From Mycobacterium gordonae (GTDB lineage: Bacteria > Actinomycetota > Actinomycetes > Mycobacteriales > Mycobacteriaceae), in the NCBI RefSeq assembly GCF_017086405.1, contig NZ_CP070973.1, forward strand, positions 4,930,739 through 4,994,738: DNA of 64,000 bases, given 5' to 3'. The first letter of the stretch is position 1. Each line of letters starts with the position of its first letter. Positions 50,955-59,892 of the stretch are shown one piece after another. A program made the position numbers and the translations under genes. A model generated the notes under the pieces. That model saw nothing but the letters and a program-made list of their open reading frames with translations. It had not been told where the DNA came from and ran no database searches.

Positions 50955-51096
50955 CGCTGACCACGCGATCCTACGGCCCGGCAGCGCCGGGCCCGCAGAG
51001 ACCTCCGGGGACCTGACAGCTCACGGAGCGGTCACATGACTGCGTCGATTAGATTTGATCTTCGCCACCACGTACCATCTCGGTCGACTAATACAT

Positions 51097-51167
51097 GCGG
51101 GCGTAGCTCAATGGTAGAGCCCTAGTCTTCCAAACTAGCTACGCGGGTTCGATTCCCGTCGCCCGCT
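51097..51167 (+). tRNA. tRNA-Gly (anticodon TCC)
   Basis: A 71-nt cloverleaf with acceptor GCGGGCG/CGCCCGC, D-arm GCTCAATGGTAGAGC, anticodon loop CTTCCAA and T-loop GTTCGATTC. CCA is not encoded. It is divergent from the tRNA-Pro gene, 142 bp away. Confidence 0.95.
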
Positions 51168-51201
51168 CTGAGCTGATGGTTTTGTTCGACAGAAAGGCGC
51201 A

Positions 51202-52395
51202 ATGAGCGACCTTGAGAGCGCGATGATCCATGGCTCTTGCGCGCCGGACTTCGTCGGAGTGAGCGACGCGTTCGAGCGCAATTTTTCGCTGCGCGACGAG
51301 GCGGGCGCGGCGGTCGCCGTCTGGGTCGACGGGAACCTCGTGGTCAATCTGTGGGGCGGCCACGCCGATGCCGCTGGCCAGCGCCCTTGGCAAGAAGACA
51401 CGCTGACCACGGTGCTGTCCGGCACCAAGGGCCTGACGTCCACCTGCGTGCACCAGCTCGCCGACCGCGGCGAGCTGGACCTGGATGCTCCGGTCTCCCG
51501 GTACTGGCCCGAGTTCGGCCAGGCCGGCAAGGAAGACGTCACGCTGGCCATGGTGATGAGCCACCGCTCCGGCGTGATCGGCCCGCGCACCCGGGTGACC
51601 ACAGAGCAACTGTGTGACTGGGACTACGTCTGCGGGCGGCTGGCCATCGCCGAACCCTGGTGGAAGCCGGGCACCGCGCAGGGCTATCACATGACCACTT
51701 TCGGCTTCATCCTCGGCGAAGTGTTCCGGCGTGTCACCGGGCGCACCATCGGTCAGTATCTGCGGACCGAGATCGCCGAGCCGATCGGCGCCGAGATCCA
51801 CATCGGCTTGAAACCTTCCGAGCAACTGCGCTGCGCCGAGCGGGTGAACAAGCCGACCGGCCGCCAGTTGCTGGCCGAACTGCAGGCCCCGAGTGACCCG
51901 ACCAGCCTGGACGACCATCCGAAGGCCGGCATGTCGATTTCGATGGGGTTCCTGGCCGACGACGACCTGGACACAGAGAACCTGCACCTGTGGCGGCAGC
52001 TGGAGTTCCCGGGCACCAACGCCCAGGTGTCCGCGCTGGGGATGGCGACGTTCTACAACGCGCTGGCTCAGGAGAAACTGCTCAGCCGCGAGCACATGGA
52101 TCGGGTCCGGGTGTGCCAGGGCGGTTTCGAGCCCGACCTGGTGCTGGGACCGCGCGTGGCCGACCACGGCTGGGGGCTGGGTTACATGCTCAATCAGCGC
52201 TGCATCAACGGACCGAATCCGCGCATGTTCGGACACGGCGGGCTGGGCGGTTCGTTCGCGTTCGTCGACCTCGAGCACCGGATCGGCTATGGGTATGTGT
52301 CGAACCGCTTCGACGCCAGCAAGGCCAACGCCGACCCGCGCAGTGTCTCGTTGAGCAACGAGGTCTACCGCGCGCTCGGGGTCAAAATCGACTGA
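51202..52395 (+). CDS. lipP: Serine beta-lactamase-fold esterase
   Basis: A 397-residue protein of the class C beta-lactamase/esterase family. The nucleophile motif SGTK (SxxK) lies at about residue 73, the second motif Tyr near residue 159 (QGYHMTT), and FGHGGLGG near residue 345 is the KTG-equivalent. No signal peptide is seen. It matches Rv2463 (lipP) in position and length. Most members hydrolyse short-chain esters, not beta-lactams. It follows tRNA-Gly by 34 bp. Confidence 0.9.
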   Translation: MSDLESAMIHGSCAPDFVGVSDAFERNFSLRDEAGAAVAVWVDGNLVVNLWGGHADAAGQRPWQEDTLTTVLSGTKGLTSTCVHQLADRGELDLDAPVSRYWPEFGQAGKEDVTLAMVMSHRSGVIGPRTRVTTEQLCDWDYVCGRLAIAEPWWKPGTAQGYHMTTFGFILGEVFRRVTGRTIGQYLRTEIAEPIGAEIHIGLKPSEQLRCAERVNKPTGRQLLAELQAPSDPTSLDDHPKAGMSISMGFLADDDLDTENLHLWRQLEFPGTNAQVSALGMATFYNALAQEKLLSREHMDRVRVCQGGFEPDLVLGPRVADHGWGLGYMLNQRCINGPNPRMFGHGGLGGSFAFVDLEHRIGYGYVSNRFDASKANADPRSVSLSNEVYRALGVKID

Positions 52396-52478
52396 CCGCG
52401 CCTCTCCCTCGCGCCAAATGTGAGGTGCCCGACACCACCGCGGCGCGTCGCGTCGCGCGATTCACGGTCGCCGTGGCG

Positions 52479-53282
52479 TCACCTCTGACAGGTCGGGCAC
52501 CAGAACACGTTGCGGCCCTCCAGCACCGCCGTCCGTACCGTCTCGCCGCAGACCCGGCACGGATCGCCCGCCCGCCGGTACACGTAGGTGCGCGGGCGCC
52601 CGGGCGCGTACGACGGCGCGCCCTGGTCGTGTTCGGGACGGACGACGACGATCTTGCCGCGCCGTAGCCCGACCTTCATCAGCGCCACCAGGTCGGTCCA
52701 GGCTTCTGCGAACTCCGCTTCGGAAATCTTCTGACCCGGCCGGTACGGGTCGATGTGGTGACGGAACAGCAGCTCGCTGCGGTAGACGTTGCCGACCCCG
52801 GCCATCACGCTCTGGTCCATCAGAAGTGCGCCAATCGGCCTGCGGGACTTGGCAATTCGCGCCCACGGCCAGGCCTGGTCGGCGTCGGAGCGTAACGGGT
52901 CGGGCCCCAGCCGGGCGATCACGTCGTCCACCTGGCCGGCGTCGAGCACTTCGCACACCGTCGCGCCGCGGAGGTCGGTGCCGTACTCGGCGCCGACCAT
53001 GCGCATCCGGACCTGCCCGACCGGTTCCGGGTCCGGCTCGCCGCCGGGTCGCTCCCAGTCGGTGAACTTGCCGTAGAGCCCGAGGTGCACGTGCACCACC
53101 GGCCCATGGGCGTAGTGGTGGAAGAGGTGTTTACCCCAGGCGCTGGCACGGCGCAGCACCGCGCCGTCCACAGCGGCGGCATCGGTGAACCGGCCCTGCG
53201 GGCTGGACACCGCCACCGGACCGCCGGCAAAGCGCTTCTGATGTAACCGGGCCAACCGGTGCAGCGTATGGCCTTCGGGCAC
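52479..53282 (-). CDS. nei2: Endonuclease VIII-like DNA glycosylase Nei2
   Basis: A 267-residue Fpg/Nei family enzyme. It starts MPEGHTLHRLARLH, so after Met removal Pro is the catalytic N-terminus and Glu3 the general acid. The helix-two-turn-helix segment is ALLMDQSVMAGVGNVYRSELLF, and a C-terminal zinc finger is CRVC...CPTC. It removes oxidised pyrimidines and cuts at abasic sites. It matches Rv2464c. It ends 83 bp from the lipP stop and begins 6 bp after rpiB. Confidence 0.93.
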   Translation of the reverse strand: MPEGHTLHRLARLHQKRFAGGPVAVSSPQGRFTDAAAVDGAVLRRASAWGKHLFHHYAHGPVVHVHLGLYGKFTDWERPGGEPDPEPVGQVRMRMVGAEYGTDLRGATVCEVLDAGQVDDVIARLGPDPLRSDADQAWPWARIAKSRRPIGALLMDQSVMAGVGNVYRSELLFRHHIDPYRPGQKISEAEFAEAWTDLVALMKVGLRRGKIVVVRPEHDQGAPSYAPGRPRTYVYRRAGDPCRVCGETVRTAVLEGRNVFWCPTCQR

Positions 53283-53288
53283 GGGCTC

Positions 53289-53777
53289 TCAGCCCTGCGC
53301 GCCGGGCACCGGTGGCGCTTGGTGGGTGCGTTCGTACTCGGCGAGAATGTCGATACGACGTTGGTGGCGTTCGGCTTTCGACCACGGTGTGGCAAGGAAG
53401 GCGTCCACGATGGCCAGCGCCTCGTCGAGGGAGTGCATGCGGCCGCCGATCCCGATCAACTGGGCGTTGTTGTGTTCGCGGGCCAGCGACGCAGTCTGCA
53501 CGCTCCACGCCAGGGCGCACCGCGCGCCGGGCACCTTGTTGGCCGCTATCTGCTCGCCGTTGCCGGAACCGCCCAGCACAATGCCCAGGCTGTCCGGGTC
53601 GGCGACGGTACGCTGCGCCGCGGCGATGCAGAACGCCGGATAGTCGTCCTCGGCGTCGTAGGCGAAGGCGCCGCAGTCGATAGGCTCGTGACCGGTGTTC
53701 TTCAGATGCTCGATGATCTTTTGCTTGAGCTCGAAGCCGGCGTGATCGGCACCCAGGTAGACGCGCATGCCGGACAT
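53289..53777 (-). CDS. rpiB: Ribose-5-phosphate isomerase B
   Basis: A 162-residue RpiB with MRVYLGADHAGFELKQ, GIVLGGSGNGEQIAANKVPGARCA and REHNNAQLIGIGGR. It interconverts ribose 5-phosphate and ribulose 5-phosphate. The mycobacterial form uses a Glu in place of the catalytic Cys found in E. coli, and the GSGNGE motif seen here agrees. It corresponds to Rv2465c, upstream of nei2. Confidence 0.95.
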   Translation of the reverse strand: MSGMRVYLGADHAGFELKQKIIEHLKNTGHEPIDCGAFAYDAEDDYPAFCIAAAQRTVADPDSLGIVLGGSGNGEQIAANKVPGARCALAWSVQTASLAREHNNAQLIGIGGRMHSLDEALAIVDAFLATPWSKAERHQRRIDILAEYERTHQAPPVPGAQG

Positions 53778-53792
53778 TGTGCACGAGCGAGG

Positions 53793-54416
53793 CTAGTCGA
53801 ACTGCGGAGGCTCCGTGCGAGTCCGCTTGAGCTCGAAGAAGTGCGGATAGGACGCGAACGTCACCGAGGCGTCCCACAGCTTGCCGGCTTCCTCGCCGCG
53901 CGGGATCTTCGAAATCACCGGTCCGAAGAAGGCCACGCCGTTCACGTGGATGGTCGGCGTGCCCACATCGGGGCCCACGGCATCCATACCGGCGTGGTGG
54001 CTCTCGCGCAGCGCTTCGTCGTATTCCGTGCTGGTGGCGGCTTGAGCGAGTTCGGCGGGCAGGCCGGCATCGGCCAGCGAAAGCTTGACCACCTCGTCGA
54101 GATCCTTATTGCCCTCGTTGTGAATCCGAGTGCCCATCGCGGTGTACAGCGGGTCGAGGACCTTGGCACCGTGGGCCTGCTCGGCGGCGATCGCCACCCG
54201 CACCGGCCCCCACGCCCTGGTCATCGCCTCCTTGTACTGCTCGGGAAGGTCTTCCCGCTTCTCGTTGAGCACCGCGAGGCTCATCACGTGGAAGTTGACC
54301 TCGATGTCGCGGACCTTCTCCACTTCGAGAATCCAGCGCGAAGTGATCCAGCACCACGGACACAGCGGGTCGAACCAGAAGTCGGCTCGGCTTTTCGTGG
54401 GCGCATTCTCCGGCAT
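53793..54416 (-). CDS. Mycothiol-dependent DsbA-fold reductase (Rv2466c-like)
   Basis: A 207-residue thioredoxin-fold protein. The active site CPWC is in FDPLCPWCWITSRW (about residues 15-28), and the cis-Pro loop is VGTPTIHVNG. It matches Rv2466c, which uses mycothiol as reductant, is controlled by SigH, and activates the nitro prodrug TP053. No signal peptide, so cytosolic. GGAGAGG precedes the ATG. It is divergent from pepN. Confidence 0.92.
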   Translation of the reverse strand: MPENAPTKSRADFWFDPLCPWCWITSRWILEVEKVRDIEVNFHVMSLAVLNEKREDLPEQYKEAMTRAWGPVRVAIAAEQAHGAKVLDPLYTAMGTRIHNEGNKDLDEVVKLSLADAGLPAELAQAATSTEYDEALRESHHAGMDAVGPDVGTPTIHVNGVAFFGPVISKIPRGEEAGKLWDASVTFASYPHFFELKRTRTEPPQFD

Positions 54417-54536
54417 TTCTGCGGTCCTCTCCTAGAAGGTGGGACGGGACGGTCCGCTCACACACAACCGTAGCGGTGCCGTGACTGTTCCCGGCGCGTC
54501 GAGCGTCGCGCCGTACCGGCCGATATGTTGGAGCGC

Positions 54537-57110
54537 GTGGCTCTTCCCAACCTCACCCGGGATCAGGCGGTCGAACGCGCCGCACTGCTCACCGTGCACA
54601 GTTATCAGATCAACCTCGACGTCACCGACGGGTCGGGAGCGCCGGGCGAGCGCACCTTCCGCTCCACCACCACCGTGGTGTTTGACGCCCTCGCCGGTGC
54701 TGACACGTTCCTCGACCTCGCCGCGGACACCGTTCACAGCGCCAGCCTCAACGGCCAGGATCTCGACGTCTCCTGTTACGACGAATCGACCGGCATTGCG
54801 CTGCGGGGACTGGCCGACCGCAACGTCGTCGTGGTGGACGCCGACTGCCGTTACTCCAACACCGGCGAAGGGTTGCATCGCTTCGTCGACCCGGTCGACG
54901 AGGAGACGTACCTGTACTCCCAGTTCGAAACCGCCGATGCCAAGCGGATGTTCGCCTGCTTCGACCAGCCGGACCTCAAGGCCACGTTCGACCTCACGGT
55001 GACCGCGCCCAGCCACTGGAAAGTGGTGTCCAACGGGGCTCCGCTCAGTGTCGAGAACGGCGTCCACACCTTCGCCACCACACCACGGATGAGCACCTAC
55101 CTGGTGGCACTGGTCGCCGGCCCCTATGCCGTCTGGAACGACACCTACAGCGACGAACACGGCGAGATACCGCTGGGAATCTACTGCCGGAGTTCGCTGG
55201 CGCCGCACATGGACGCCGAGCGGTTGTTCACCGAGACCAAACAGGGATTCGGGTTCTATCACAACAACTTCGGCGTGCCGTATGCGTTCGGTAAGTACGA
55301 CCAGCTGTTCGTTCCCGAATTCAACGCCGGCGCAATGGAAAACGCCGGCGCCGTGACGTTCCTCGAGGACTACGTGTTCCGCAGCAAGGTCACCCGCGCC
55401 TCCTACGAGCGCCGCGCGGAGACGGTGCTGCACGAGATGGCGCACATGTGGTTCGGCGACCTGGTCACCATGACGTGGTGGGATGACCTCTGGCTCAACG
55501 AGTCGTTCGCCACCTTTGCCTCGGTGTTGTGCCAGGCCGAGTCCACCGAATACACCGAGGCGTGGACGACGTTCGCGACCGTGGAAAAATCGTGGGCCTA
55601 CCGGCAGGACCAGATGCCCTCCACCCACCCGATCGCCGCCGACATCCCGGATTTACAGGCGGTTGAGGTCAACTTCGACGGAATCACTTACGCCAAGGGA
55701 GCTTCGGTACTCAAGCAGCTCGTCGCCTATGTGGGTCTCGATCACTTCCTGGCCGGTCTGCGGGACTACTTCCGCACCCACGCATTCGGCAACGCCACGT
55801 TCAGCGACCTGCTTTCGGCACTGGAGAAAGCGTCCGGTCGCGACCTGTCGAACTGGGGACAGCAGTGGCTGAAAACCACCGGGCTCAACACCCTGCGCGC
55901 CGATTTCGACGTCGACGACGGTAAGTTCACCAGGTTCGCCGTGCTGCAGAGCGGTGCGGCGCCCGGTAAGGGTGAGACCAGAGTGCACCGGATAGCGGTC
56001 GGGATCTACGACGACGACGAGTCCGGCAAGCTGGTCCGCGTCCACCGACACGAGCTCGACGTCGACGGACCGACCACCGAAGTTCCTGAGCTGGTTGGCC
56101 TTTCGCGCGGCAAGCTGATCCTGGTCAACGACGACGACCTGACCTACTGCTCACTGCGGCTGGACCCGGAGTCGCTGCAGACCGCACTGGACCGCATCGC
56201 CGACATCGCCGAGCCGCTGCCCCGTTCGTTGGCGTGGTCGGCGGCCTGGGAGATGACCCGCGAGGCCGAACTGCGCGCCCGCGACTTCGTCGCGCTGGTA
56301 TCGGGCGGCATTCAGGCCGAAACCGCGGTCACAGTGCTGCAGCGGCTGCTCCTGCAGGCACAGACGGCGGTGGGGTCCTACGGCGAGCCGGGCTGGGCGC
56401 GCGAACACGGCTGGCCGCAATTCGCCGATCGGTTGCTGGAACTGGCGCGCGGCGCCGAGCCAGGGTCTGACCATCAGCTCGCGTTCGTCAACGCGCTGTG
56501 CACGTCGGTGTTGTCGCCGCGACACGTGGAGGTGCTGGCGGCCCTCCTTGACGGCGATCCGGCCGAGCAGGGATTGCCGGGACTGGGCGTCGACGCCGAC
56601 CTGCGCTGGCGGGTGGTGATCGCACTGGCGACCGCCGGCGCGATCGACGCCGACGGTCTGGAGTCGCCGCGCATCAATGCTGAGGCAGGACAGGACCGGA
56701 CGGCCGCCGGCAAGCGGCACGCAGCACAAGCTGCGGCGGCGCGGCCGCAGCTAGCGGTCAAGGAGCAGGCCTTCACGACGGTGGTCGAGGACGACACCCT
56801 GGCCAACGCGATGGGACGCGCCATCATCGGCGGGATCGGCGCGCCGGGCCAAGGTGAGCTGCTCAAGCCGTTCACCGCGCGCTACTTCGCGGCGATCCGG
56901 GGCGTCTGGGAGCGACGGTCCAGCGAAGTCGCACAATCGGTGGTGATCGGCCTGTACCCGTACTGGGACATCAGCGAAGAGGCGATCGAGGCCGCCGACT
57001 CGTTCCTGGCCGACCCCGACGTGCCGCCGTCACTGCGCCGGCTCGTGCTGGAGGGGCAGGCCGCCGTGAAGCGCTCGCTGCGGGCCCGGAAGTTCGACGC
57101 TCAGCAATAG
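54537..57110 (+). CDS. pepN: Aminopeptidase N (M1 zinc metallopeptidase)
   Basis: An 857-residue M1 peptidase. The exopeptidase motif GAMEN is at about residues 265-269 and the zinc motif HEMAH at about 299-303, with the third ligand Glu in NESFATF. It removes N-terminal residues from peptides. The GTG at 54537 (family start ALPNLTRDQAVERAAL) is preferred to ATG 54525. It corresponds to Rv2467. Its last codons overlap the stop of the convergent gene by 10 bp. Confidence 0.95.
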   Translation: MALPNLTRDQAVERAALLTVHSYQINLDVTDGSGAPGERTFRSTTTVVFDALAGADTFLDLAADTVHSASLNGQDLDVSCYDESTGIALRGLADRNVVVVDADCRYSNTGEGLHRFVDPVDEETYLYSQFETADAKRMFACFDQPDLKATFDLTVTAPSHWKVVSNGAPLSVENGVHTFATTPRMSTYLVALVAGPYAVWNDTYSDEHGEIPLGIYCRSSLAPHMDAERLFTETKQGFGFYHNNFGVPYAFGKYDQLFVPEFNAGAMENAGAVTFLEDYVFRSKVTRASYERRAETVLHEMAHMWFGDLVTMTWWDDLWLNESFATFASVLCQAESTEYTEAWTTFATVEKSWAYRQDQMPSTHPIAADIPDLQAVEVNFDGITYAKGASVLKQLVAYVGLDHFLAGLRDYFRTHAFGNATFSDLLSALEKASGRDLSNWGQQWLKTTGLNTLRADFDVDDGKFTRFAVLQSGAAPGKGETRVHRIAVGIYDDDESGKLVRVHRHELDVDGPTTEVPELVGLSRGKLILVNDDDLTYCSLRLDPESLQTALDRIADIAEPLPRSLAWSAAWEMTREAELRARDFVALVSGGIQAETAVTVLQRLLLQAQTAVGSYGEPGWAREHGWPQFADRLLELARGAEPGSDHQLAFVNALCTSVLSPRHVEVLAALLDGDPAEQGLPGLGVDADLRWRVVIALATAGAIDADGLESPRINAEAGQDRTAAGKRHAAQAAAARPQLAVKEQAFTTVVEDDTLANAMGRAIIGGIGAPGQGELLKPFTARYFAAIRGVWERRSSEVAQSVVIGLYPYWDISEEAIEAADSFLADPDVPPSLRRLVLEGQAAVKRSLRARKFDAQQ

Positions 57111-57859
57111 CCGCCGTCGCGCAGGCCTGCGTCCAGCTCGAGCCGGTTGGTCTTGCGAAGGATCAACTCGCGCAACAGTTCCCAGCCGTAGGCCCGGAGC
57201 ATGCCTCCGTAGCCGAGCGCGGCCCATTGCGCGCAGTGCCGCTCCTCGTGGTGCAGCAGCCGATCCAGTTCGGGCCGCATCCGCGACTGGATGACCGCGC
57301 GAAGCCGCTGGGCCGGATCGTCGACACGGGGCGTGTTGACCATGAAGATGTCGCCCCAGGTGGTGCCGCCACGCTGGCTGAACAGGCGCTGGATCCAGTT
57401 GCCGCCCAAGCCCATCAGGATGCCGTGCGGAGTGGCGACCAAGCGTCCGCCGTTGCGGTGGACGAACTTCACGTCGCGCTGATAGCTCCAGTTATTGGCA
57501 TGCTGGCGGTCCATGATCCGCTTCACCTCGGCGGCGGAGTACGGGGTTTGGGCGAAGTCCCCCCCGGCGTAGTCGGTGCCGGCGTTGAAGACATACGCCA
57601 GCAGCACCGCCATCCGCGCGTCCACCCCACTGGCTCCCGGCGGAAGGAGAAAGTACGATTTGCCGCGCCTGTCGGTGATCTCCTCGCATCCCTGCAGCAG
57701 CTGCAGGGAGAAGACGAGACCCGTTCGTGCGACGTCGACCACGACGTCCGGCCCCACCGAGCGGCGCCCGGCGTTGCCCAGCCATCTACTGATGTAACCC
57801 GTCGGAAGTGGGCCGGTCAGCAGATCAGCCCGCCGCAGCGCGCGCTCGTACGGATTCAC
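57101..57859 (-). CDS. Hypothetical protein with HExxH motif
   Basis: A 252-residue protein that I cannot place in a named family. It has the potential zinc-binding motif HEERH within DRLLHHEERHCAQWAALGYG (about residues 201-220), preceded by RAVIQSRMRPE. This resembles the weak HExxH of DUF4157-like proteins. A mid-region GGNWIQRLFSQRGGTTWGDIFMVNTP suggests a beta-rich domain. No signal peptide. It begins 115 bp after the DUF5130 gene on the same strand; that gap shows nothing notable. M. tuberculosis has no gene here. Confidence 0.65.
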   Translation of the reverse strand: MNPYERALRRADLLTGPLPTGYISRWLGNAGRRSVGPDVVVDVARTGLVFSLQLLQGCEEITDRRGKSYFLLPPGASGVDARMAVLLAYVFNAGTDYAGGDFAQTPYSAAEVKRIMDRQHANNWSYQRDVKFVHRNGGRLVATPHGILMGLGGNWIQRLFSQRGGTTWGDIFMVNTPRVDDPAQRLRAVIQSRMRPELDRLLHHEERHCAQWAALGYGGMLRAYGWELLRELILRKTNRLELDAGLRDGGYC

Positions 57860-57974
57860 GCAGCGCGCGACCCCCAGGCCTCGTCGAGCGTGGTCTCAGG
57901 GCGAGAATCCGCCTGATATTTCGCCGTGGCGTCACGTTCGGCGCGCAGGGACCCGGCGCGTCGATCGACCTCCA

Positions 57975-58442
57975 CTAGGCCGGCGAGATCCCCGCGCTGA
58001 GCACCCGGATCGCGCTGACCAGACCGTCGATCAGGTTGCCCTGCTCGAACGCGGACGAGGCGGCAGCGACACCGAGCGGTGCCGCCGATTCGGCGCCACG
58101 CCCCCGCACCTCGGAGCCGTACACCACCTCGATGGCGCTCTGGTCGGGCGACACCGCCAGCAACACGGCGTTGTTGGGTGTCGGCACCCTGGCCAGAATC
58201 TCGCGGGCCCGCGCCGCGGTGTCGGCACCCAAATCACCCAGGTAGATGGCGAACCGCGCCTTGGACGCCCGGGACGCGTACTTCAGCGCGTCATCCACGG
58301 CCACCAGGTCGTTGATGGGGAACGGGTAATGCACCGAGAGCTCGCCGGGCTCGGTGACCCCGGAGACCCGTCCGCTCGTGGTGAGAACCCAACCCCGGGG
58401 CAGGTCCGCCGGGTCGACCGTCGCGACTTCACCATGTGCCAC
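57975..58442 (-). CDS. DUF5130 family conserved protein
   Basis: A 155-residue protein corresponding to Rv2468c. It starts at GTG 58442 with GGAGGTGG upstream. Segments such as RGWVLTTSGRVSGVTEPGEL, ARFAIYLGDLG and AIEVVYGSEVRGRG resemble TPM-domain proteins, in which a hydrolase-like fold lacks a known substrate. The C-terminus is hydrophobic but not a clear membrane helix. It overlaps the upstream small membrane protein gene by 14 bp, so the two are coupled. Confidence 0.8.
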   Translation of the reverse strand: MAHGEVATVDPADLPRGWVLTTSGRVSGVTEPGELSVHYPFPINDLVAVDDALKYASRASKARFAIYLGDLGADTAARAREILARVPTPNNAVLLAVSPDQSAIEVVYGSEVRGRGAESAAPLGVAAASSAFEQGNLIDGLVSAIRVLSAGISPA

Positions 58443-58662
58443 TTGCGCCACCTCCAACCGTGAACTCCGACCCGTGCCCGCCGTGGTGACCGCCAACGGC
58501 CTCATCCGTGGCGGCCCACAACACCGGCTCGTGGGTCCACTTCTGAGACAGGTCGTAGGTCGCCGGGTGCGGGCTCTTGCGGGTCAGGAAGATCAGCCCG
58601 AGGACGATCGCCAGCCCCAACGGGATGCCGACAAAGATGAGGTGAATCTCCATCATGCTCAC
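58429..58662 (-). CDS. Small membrane protein, 77 residues
   Basis: A short protein with one membrane helix (MEIHLIFVGIPLGLAIVLGLIFL, about residues 4-26) and a Gly/His-rich C-terminus (VGGHHGGHGSEF). It is conserved in this position before Rv2468c homologues as far as I recall. The His cluster could bind a metal. The stop lies inside the next gene. Function unknown; an accessory role for the coupled DUF5130 protein is a guess from layout. Confidence 0.75.
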   Translation of the reverse strand: MSMMEIHLIFVGIPLGLAIVLGLIFLTRKSPHPATYDLSQKWTHEPVLWAATDEAVGGHHGGHGSEFTVGGGASGTW

Positions 58663-58716
58663 GACGCAAACCGTATCCCACGACGGGTTCGACCGGCGAG
58701 GTTAGACCCCACAAAT

Positions 58717-59364
58717 TCAGGCCGCGCCCTCACCGAGGTACCGTGCCCACGACGGGTCGAGCTCCTTGACCGTGGACAGCAGCCGCCAGTGCTGTCCGGT
58801 GGGCGGTAGCGGGGTGCGACGCAGCGACCAGCCCAGCTCGGCGAGCAGTTTGTCGCCCTTGCGGTGATTGCACGAAGAGCAGCACGCGACACAGTTCTCC
58901 CACGAGTGGTCGCCGCCGCGACTGCGCGGGATGACGTGGTCGACGGTGTCGGCCTTGGCCCCGCAATAGGCGCAGCAGAAGCGGTCGCGGTGCATGAGCG
59001 CAGCCCGGGTCATCGGGACCCGAGCGCGGTAGGGCACCCGCACGAAGGAGCGCAGCTGGATCACCGAGGGCACCACGATCGACCGGGTCGCGGAGTGGAT
59101 GACGGCCGCGCTCGGGTCGTCGTGCACCACGTCGGCCTTGCCGCAGATCACCATGACGATGGCGCGCCGCATCGGCAATGCGGTCAGCGGCTCGTAGGTG
59201 GAGTTCAGCAGCAACACCCGCCGACGGCTCCAGATCGACGTGGTCTCCGAGCGGGAAGGGGGATGGGTGTCAACGCTGTGCAGACACGACGCGGTCGCAG
59301 GCCCGGGTCCATTTGCCGCGGCACCGGAACTTCGGTGGCTGCGGCGTTTGTTGCGCTGCGCCAT
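58717..59364 (-). CDS. HNH endonuclease domain protein
   Basis: A 215-residue protein corresponding to Rv2469c. An HNH motif with zinc cysteines is seen in CAYCGAKADTVDHVIPRSRGG and CVACCSSCNHRKGDK (about residues 130-170). The N-terminal 45 residues are basic and disordered. The family (RecE/5-methylcytosine-type HNH in many actinobacteria) is highly conserved but its cellular role is unproven. It precedes the small membrane protein gene by 54 bp and is divergent from glbO. Confidence 0.88.
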   Translation of the reverse strand: MAQRNKRRSHRSSGAAANGPGPATASCLHSVDTHPPSRSETTSIWSRRRVLLLNSTYEPLTALPMRRAIVMVICGKADVVHDDPSAAVIHSATRSIVVPSVIQLRSFVRVPYRARVPMTRAALMHRDRFCCAYCGAKADTVDHVIPRSRGGDHSWENCVACCSSCNHRKGDKLLAELGWSLRRTPLPPTGQHWRLLSTVKELDPSWARYLGEGAA

Positions 59365-59496
59365 AAATCCTCCGCCGACAGTCCACCATGATTTGCTGCA
59401 GATCGCACGCCAATTGTCCTAAGCCACCCCGTGTCGATCCGGTGAACACCGGGCGCGATCGCGCCCCGCCCCGGCGGTGGACCACAATGGAGCGTG

Positions 59497-59892
59497 ATGG
59501 ATCAAACACCTGAATCTTTCTACGACGCCGTCGGCGGCGCCAAGACCTTCGACGCGATCGTGGCCCGCTTCTATGAACAGGTCGCCGAGGACGAGATATT
59601 GCGGCCGCTGTATCCGGAGGAGGACCTCAGCGGTGCAGAGGAACGGCTACGGATGTTCCTCGAGCAGTACTGGGGCGGTCCGCGGACCTACTCGGATCGG
59701 CGCGGACATCCGCGCCTTCGGATGCGGCACGTGCCCTTCCGGATCACCCCCATCGAGCGCGATGCCTGGTTGCGGTGCATGCACACCGCGGTCGCCTCGG
59801 TCGATGCACAGACACTCGACGACGAGCACCGTCGCCAATTACTGCAGTACCTGGAAATGGCCGCCCACTCCCTGGTCAACTCGGCGCTGTGA
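59497..59892 (+). CDS. glbO: Truncated hemoglobin O
   Basis: A 131-residue group II truncated hemoglobin. SFYDAVGGAKTFDAIVARFYEQVAED holds the B10 Tyr, LEQYWGGPRTYS the CD region, RGHPRLRMRHVPF the proximal F8 His, and ERDAWLRCMHTA the G8 Trp. It binds O2 tightly and is linked to respiration and redox defence. ATG 59497 follows GGAG by 4 nt; GTG 59494 is the alternative. It overlaps aglA by one base (TGATG). It corresponds to Rv2470. Confidence 0.95.
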   Translation: MDQTPESFYDAVGGAKTFDAIVARFYEQVAEDEILRPLYPEEDLSGAEERLRMFLEQYWGGPRTYSDRRGHPRLRMRHVPFRITPIERDAWLRCMHTAVASVDAQTLDDEHRRQLLQYLEMAAHSLVNSAL

